From: an uncultured Lachnospiraceae bacterium | Lineage (GTDB): Bacteria; Bacillota_A; Clostridia; Lachnospirales; Lachnospiraceae | Assembly: GCA_902795715.1 (NCBI GenBank) | Contig: CADBME010000390.1 | Location: 1 to 9,850 of the forward strand | Direction of reading: 5' to 3' | DNA: 9,850 nt | Part shown: one piece after another, positions 5,342 to 9,850 of the stretch | How the letters are laid out: each line of letters opens with the position of its first letter | Numbering within the stretch: the first letter of the stretch is position 1 | Position numbers and translations under genes: made by a program | Notes under the pieces: generated by a model | The model's database searches: none | Seen by the model: the letters and a program-made list of their open reading frames with translations, nothing else | Told to the model about the DNA's origin: nothing

Positions 5342-7720
5342 ATGCAGGGACTGACAAGGCAGGAAGTGGATCGTGCCATGCGGGAAGGGCGCGTCAACGA
5401 GCAGGTTACTTCCTCAGACACAACGAATCTTGATATTGTAAAGGAAAATCTCTTTACTTATTTTAACCTGATTTTTCTTATTCTGGCCATTCTTTTGATT
5501 ATAGCCCAGGCATGGAAGGGACTGACTTTTCTGCCGGTTGTTATTTTAAATATCCTGATCGGTACCTTTCAGGGTATCAATGCCAAGAGAGTCCTTGATA
5601 AGGTTTCTGTTTTAAATGAACCTACAGCCCGTGTCCTGCGGGAGGGAAAAGTCTGGACCGTGCCGATCAACAAGCTGGTCCAGCATGATACTATTCTCCT
5701 TTCCTCCGGAAACCAGATTCCGGCGGATGCGGTTGTTGTTGCAGGAGAAGTCAATGTAAATGAAGCTCTCCTGACCGGCGAAGCGTATGAAATTGTTCAC
5801 GGTCCGGGAGAGAATCTCATGTCCGGCAGCTTTGTAGTGTCAGGAAATTGTTATGCCCGTCTGACCCGGGTTGGCGCCGATTCCTATATCTCACGACTTA
5901 TGATCGAAGCCAAGGGAATGGAATCGGAAGAACAGTCCGAGATGGTCAAGGGTATCAATATGTTTGTAAAAATAGCCGGTATTTCCATCATACCCATCGG
6001 TATCATTCTTTTTGTTCAGGGGTATTTCAGCCAGAAGCTTGGCTTTTCCGCAAGTGTGACTTCCATGGTTGCCGCTCTGATCGGCATGATTCCTGAAGGC
6101 CTCTATCTCCTGGTTAGTGTGACCCTGGCTCTGGGCGCGGCCAAGCTGGCACGAAAAAAAGTCATGCTGCATGACATGAAGAGCATCGAGATCCTGGCCA
6201 GAGTCGACGTCCTCTGCGTGGATAAGACAGGAACCATCACGGCTAATGATATGTCCGTAACCGATGTGGTAACCTTTGACAGGGTCGATCCGGCGGAGAT
6301 GAATCGGAGAAGGGAGAAGATTGCTTCCTATATCCGGTCCATTCCGGATAATAACATCACCATGCAGGCCCTGGAAAAATATTTTGAACCCGGGATGGAT
6401 CAAAAAGCGGAGGATGTGATGCCTTTTTCCTCCAAATTAAAGTATTCTTCCATCCGTTTTTCAGATGGGACATATATAATGGGTGCACCGGATATTGTGC
6501 TATCGGGTGATTATCCTGCTTACCAGGCCTTTGTGGAAGGCTATGCTAAAAAGGGGCTCCGTGTTCTTGTTTTCGGAAAGCTGGGCCAGGGCCCGACGAC
6601 AGTTTTCGGCATGGAAGTACCGGGTACGTCAACCGAAATAGCTGAGATCCCAAGATCGGGAATCCACGGTATTTCCGTGCAGCCTCTTCTCTTTATTCTG
6701 CTTGAGAATCCCATACGGGAGAATGCCAGAGATACTTTTTCCTATTTTGCCGAACAGGATGTGGAGGTCAAGGTTATATCCGGTGATAATCCCCTGACGG
6801 TGTCCCGGGTTGCTGCAGCAGCCGGCATAGCCAATGCCGAAAAATATGTGGATGCCTCTATCCTCCGGTCCAGAGATCAGATAGGGGAAGCCGTGAAAAA
6901 TTATACCGTTTTTGGACGTGTAAAACCGGAACAGAAGCAGATGCTGGTTCAGGCCCTCCAGGACCAGGGCAGGACCGTTGCCATGACTGGTGATGGTGTC
7001 AATGATATTCTTGCTATGAAAGATGCCGACTGTTCCATAGCTATGGCAGCAGGTTCTGATGCAGCAGTCCAGTCTTCCCAGGTTGTCCTTCTGGATTCGG
7101 ATTTCTCCCACATGAAGGAAATTGTCGGAGAGGGGAGACAGATTATCAACAACATAGAGAGATCAGCCACCCTCTTTCTGGTGAAAAATATTTTCTCCAT
7201 GCTCCTGGCTGTTTTTTCCATCATCAATGTGATGAAGTATCCTTTGGAGCCTTCGCAGATTTCCCTGATCTCCGGTTTCAACATCGGTATTCCGGCCTTT
7301 TTTCTGGCCCTGGAACCTAACACCAACCGTATTCAGGGCAGGTTTATGGCCAAGGTTCTCCTCAAAGCAGCTCCGGCCGCTCTGACAGACTTTTTTGTTA
7401 TTGCTGCTCTGGTTGTATTCGGAAATGTATTCGGGGTTTCTCCCCAGGATATTTCGGTAGCGGCAACCTGGCTTCTGGCCATTGTAGGATTTATCATTCT
7501 TTTTAACATCAGCAAACCTCTCAATCGTTACCGGGCTGCTGTCATGGGCCTGTGTATCCTGGGAATGCTCATCTGTATTTTCTTTATGAGTTCGCTTTTT
7601 AATATGAAGGCCATTTCCATGAAGGGGGTTATGCTCTTCCTTGTATTTGCCATAGCGACAGAACCTTTGATGCGGTATCTGACCATGCTGGCAGAGTTTA
7701 TAGAAAAGAAAGTTGTTTAG
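5342..7720 (+). CDS. P-type cation-translocating ATPase, CtpE-like
   Basis: A 792-residue P-type ATPase that should pump a cation across the cytoplasmic membrane through an aspartyl-phosphate intermediate. The actuator domain carries LTGEA (144-148). TM4 has PEGLY (251-255). The phosphorylated aspartate is D294 in DKTGT. The nucleotide-binding domain spans about 300-470 (GAPD 381-384, KGLRVL 404-409). SGDNPLT (480-486) and TGDGVND (549-555) complete the P domain. About ten membrane segments are expected: two before the actuator domain, two before D294 and six after residue 605. No heavy-metal CXXC domain is present. Length and motifs suggest the CtpE-like group, of which mycobacterial CtpE is reported to act in calcium transport. 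The substrate here is not determined, though mntP upstream makes Mn or Ca plausible. ATG 5342 is used because AAGGAG (5326-5331) is 10 bases upstream; TTG 5333 is too close to it. Confidence 0.88.
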   Translation: MQGLTRQEVDRAMREGRVNEQVTSSDTTNLDIVKENLFTYFNLIFLILAILLIIAQAWKGLTFLPVVILNILIGTFQGINAKRVLDKVSVLNEPTARVLREGKVWTVPINKLVQHDTILLSSGNQIPADAVVVAGEVNVNEALLTGEAYEIVHGPGENLMSGSFVVSGNCYARLTRVGADSYISRLMIEAKGMESEEQSEMVKGINMFVKIAGISIIPIGIILFVQGYFSQKLGFSASVTSMVAALIGMIPEGLYLLVSVTLALGAAKLARKKVMLHDMKSIEILARVDVLCVDKTGTITANDMSVTDVVTFDRVDPAEMNRRREKIASYIRSIPDNNITMQALEKYFEPGMDQKAEDVMPFSSKLKYSSIRFSDGTYIMGAPDIVLSGDYPAYQAFVEGYAKKGLRVLVFGKLGQGPTTVFGMEVPGTSTEIAEIPRSGIHGISVQPLLFILLENPIRENARDTFSYFAEQDVEVKVISGDNPLTVSRVAAAAGIANAEKYVDASILRSRDQIGEAVKNYTVFGRVKPEQKQMLVQALQDQGRTVAMTGDGVNDILAMKDADCSIAMAAGSDAAVQSSQVVLLDSDFSHMKEIVGEGRQIINNIERSATLFLVKNIFSMLLAVFSIINVMKYPLEPSQISLISGFNIGIPAFFLALEPNTNRIQGRFMAKVLLKAAPAALTDFFVIAALVVFGNVFGVSPQDISVAATWLLAIVGFIILFNISKPLNRYRAAVMGLCILGMLICIFFMSSLFNMKAISMKGVMLFLVFAIATEPLMRYLTMLAEFIEKKVV

Positions 7721-7746
7721 CTAATCATGAAGAAGGAATGAGGTAT

Positions 7747-9798
7747 ATGGTGAAACGTATTGCAGCTTTTTTATTAATATGTGTGATGGGAATATCTCTT
7801 TTGCCTGCCAACCTGCTGGCAGCAACCGTACGGGCCAAGGACGGAACGGCCATTATGACTGCCAGATCTCCCGAACAGGTACCCAAAATCTCCCAGGTCA
7901 GTCCGGATATTCAAAGTGAGGTTACCATTGATCCCGCTGACGGGTCTCTGGAAGGAGAAAAAGGATCCATGGAAGATGTGATCCCCATAAGCAAATCCCG
8001 CAGAAAGAAACTGACAAAGGGAAGCCGGAAGAAAAATCGCAAAGCCATACGGGAATACCTGGAAGACCAGAAACTCTACTGTGTCCGTGAGGAAGAGGAG
8101 AGTCTGAAAGTCAGCTTTCCCTTCAGCAGCCAGAGACTGACGGTCGTCTCCCCGACTCTGACAGAGACCTGCGGCGCGGAAACGGCTCTCTACTATGCTC
8201 CCAAAAAAGAATATCTTCTGACCTATGATTCCCAGGAAGCTACCCGGGAAGCCTATGAAAATTATAAGAAGGAATACGGATCCGACCAGGTGTTTCTGGA
8301 TCTGCCTGTCCATGCAGATGCCCAATCCTGGGGAATCAACATGATGAATCTTTCCAATGTGACGGAAACGGCCAACATGTCTTCCGGAAAGAATAAGACA
8401 GTGGTGGCGGTCCTTGACAGTGGGGTAAACACCAGTCACTCTATGTTTTCCGGACGGACTATCCTCAGCAAGAGCAAGAGCTTCTGCAGTCCCTCTATCA
8501 GTGATGATAACGGGCACGGAAGCCATGTCGCGGGAATCCTGGCAGAAGGAACTTCCGATGAAGTCGAATTTCTGATTCTGAAAATACTGAACAGGGATGG
8601 AGAAGGGAGCGCTTATGACCTTCTTCTGGCTTTGGAATATGCCTTGAATAACGGCGCTGATGTAGCTAATCTGTCCCTGGGGGTCAATCTGGCCTACTCT
8701 TATACCAGGGGCAAATATGATCCGGAACTGGGATTGATTGAAAATACGACTTCCTACTATAATTATCTGAATTCTTTTCTGGCTTATGTTCGCAGTTCGG
8801 GTATGGTTATCTGCGCAGCGGCCGGCAATGAGAATGTAAATATCAATACAGCCTGTACTTTTCCCGCCAAGTCTGAGAATGTGATCTGTGCCGGATCGGT
8901 TAACCAATCATCGGCAGGGCTCCTGAAAACAGGGAAAATCGGAATGAAATACACTTCTTCCAATTACGGGCCGGCCCTTGATTTTGTTGCACCTGGTGTA
9001 AATATTAAGAGTGCTTCCTTCTTAAGTAATACTTCCTATGTATCCATGACCGGTACTTCCATGGCTGCTCCCCATATAGCTGCAGCTGCAGCCATGGTCA
9101 AGGTCTACCATCCATCCTACGATTTCGGTCAGGTCTACGCTGCTTTGAAAGATGCCACCGGCGCCTCAGCCAAGGTTAATGACGATATTGGATATGGAAT
9201 GCCAGTCCTTGATGTATCGGGGATAGAAAAAGACCTGATCGTAAGAGATACAGGCAGTCTTGGAAAAGTGACCGGGGTCAGTACAGCCAGTCTGTCTTAC
9301 AATACAGTGCGGCTGTCATGGAATGGAGTAAGCGGAGCCACCGGTTATGTAATCTACCAGAAAAAAGGAACTCTGTTTCAGCCGGTCAGGACAAGCTTCG
9401 GCAACTCGATTATATTTACCGGACTGACCTGCGGCAACAAATACTACTACAAAGTAGCAGCTTTCAGGACATCCGCAAACAAACGAAGTTACGGAGCCAA
9501 ATCCAACCTGGTTTCCGCAAAACCCATTCCGGGCAAAACGGTATTAGTCAGAAAAAAAAGAGGCATAAAAAAGATCAGACTCAGGTGGAAAAAGGTCGCC
9601 GGAGCAAGCGGCTATCAGATTTCCCGTGCAAGCCGGATCAAAGGGAAATACAAAAAACTGAAAACAACGAAGAAACTGACATTTACCAACAAGGTAAAAA
9701 GAAGAAAGAAATACTACTACCGAATCCGCGCATACAGGAAAGTTTTCGGCGTGCGGATTTACGGCAAATACCTGTATTTTACGGTAAAATCCAGATAA
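7747..9798 (+). CDS. Secreted S8 (subtilisin-like) serine peptidase with two C-terminal Fn3-like domains
   Basis: An exported protease of 683 residues. A signal peptide (basic MVKR, hydrophobic core 5-22, likely cut near LLAA at 23-26) is followed by a propeptide-like region to about 195 with a basic segment (KSRRKK, GSRKKNRK, 83-99). The S8 domain, about 196-490, has the full triad: D224 in VLDSGV, H257 in GHGSHVAG and S438 in GTSMAAPH. The oxyanion asparagine is N361 in AAGNEN. Two Fn3-like repeats follow, at about 504-595 (VRLSWNGVSGATGYVIYQK) and 599-683 (IRLRWKKVAGASGYQISRA). The second is very rich in Lys and Arg. No LPXTG or membrane anchor is present. ATG 7747 is preferred because AAGGA (7733-7737) is 9 bases away; the in-frame ATG 7738 abuts that SD. 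It lies 26 bases after the ATPase gene and is probably cotranscribed. Substrate is unknown. Confidence 0.92.
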   Translation: MVKRIAAFLLICVMGISLLPANLLAATVRAKDGTAIMTARSPEQVPKISQVSPDIQSEVTIDPADGSLEGEKGSMEDVIPISKSRRKKLTKGSRKKNRKAIREYLEDQKLYCVREEEESLKVSFPFSSQRLTVVSPTLTETCGAETALYYAPKKEYLLTYDSQEATREAYENYKKEYGSDQVFLDLPVHADAQSWGINMMNLSNVTETANMSSGKNKTVVAVLDSGVNTSHSMFSGRTILSKSKSFCSPSISDDNGHGSHVAGILAEGTSDEVEFLILKILNRDGEGSAYDLLLALEYALNNGADVANLSLGVNLAYSYTRGKYDPELGLIENTTSYYNYLNSFLAYVRSSGMVICAAAGNENVNINTACTFPAKSENVICAGSVNQSSAGLLKTGKIGMKYTSSNYGPALDFVAPGVNIKSASFLSNTSYVSMTGTSMAAPHIAAAAAMVKVYHPSYDFGQVYAALKDATGASAKVNDDIGYGMPVLDVSGIEKDLIVRDTGSLGKVTGVSTASLSYNTVRLSWNGVSGATGYVIYQKKGTLFQPVRTSFGNSIIFTGLTCGNKYYYKVAAFRTSANKRSYGAKSNLVSAKPIPGKTVLVRKKRGIKKIRLRWKKVAGASGYQISRASRIKGKYKKLKTTKKLTFTNKVKRRKKYYYRIRAYRKVFGVRIYGKYLYFTVKSR

Positions 9799-9850
9799 AA
9801 GAATCACGAATTTCAAAGAATCAAATCAATCAAAAGGAATCGAAAGGAAT
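9798..9850. repeat. Short A-rich GAAT-type repeats at the window end
   Basis: AAAGAATCA occurs at 9798-9806 and again at 9815-9823. AAAGGAAT occurs at 9833-9840 and again at 9843-9850, with a period of 10. The array touches the window edge, so its extent is unknown. No terminator for the protease gene is visible before the window ends. Confidence 0.35.

Noticed and set aside
7774..8907. 377-codon open frame on the minus strand opposite the protease
   Set aside because: It is antisense to a motif-complete S8 peptidase and shows no family signature or ribosome binding site of its own.
9554..9560. AAAAAAG slippery site for programmed -1 frameshifting
   Set aside because: The heptamer is not in the X_XXY_YYZ phase relative to the protease frame, and the gene continues in frame to a full second Fn3-like domain.

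Overview
The window looks like chromosomal DNA of a low-to-mid GC Firmicute, most likely a Lachnospiraceae-type gut Clostridium. The reasons are the paired glgC/glgD genes (a Firmicute arrangement), strong AGGAGG-type ribosome binding sites, T-tailed intrinsic terminators, a tRNA whose CCA is not encoded, and a secreted subtilase carrying C-terminal Fn3-like modules. This assignment is inferred from gene content; no phylogenetic marker is present.

Layout. A tRNA-Leu(CAA) on the minus strand opens the window, with its own minus-strand promoter (TTGACA, 17 bp, TAATAT). All protein genes are on the plus strand. A 442-base intergenic region holds that promoter, then an extended -10 promoter and a roughly 180-nt untranslated leader with three predicted helices ahead of glgC. 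glgC and glgD are translationally close and end at a strong terminator. A PHP-family phosphoesterase of the HisK/HisJ type follows. Next comes a possible promoter with a terminator-like 10-bp hairpin, and then an EutP/PduV-family GTPase that stands alone, with no microcompartment genes around it, and has its own terminator. mntP (manganese efflux), a P-type cation ATPase of the CtpE-like kind, and a secreted S8 serine protease complete the window. The last two genes are only 26 bases apart.

How the genes work together. GlgC makes ADP-glucose for glycogen synthesis, and GlgD is its catalytically degenerate partner. MntP and the P-type ATPase are both membrane cation transporters and may act together in divalent metal homeostasis; that link rests only on position. 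The PHP phosphatase, the orphan GTPase and the protease have no evident pathway link to their neighbours.

No mobile element, CRISPR array or phage gene was seen. The region is mostly ordinary core genome. The items most worth a second look are the glgC leader with alternative pairings, the orphan EutP-like GTPase with its hairpin leader, and the mntP/P-type ATPase pair without a recognisable manganese riboswitch.
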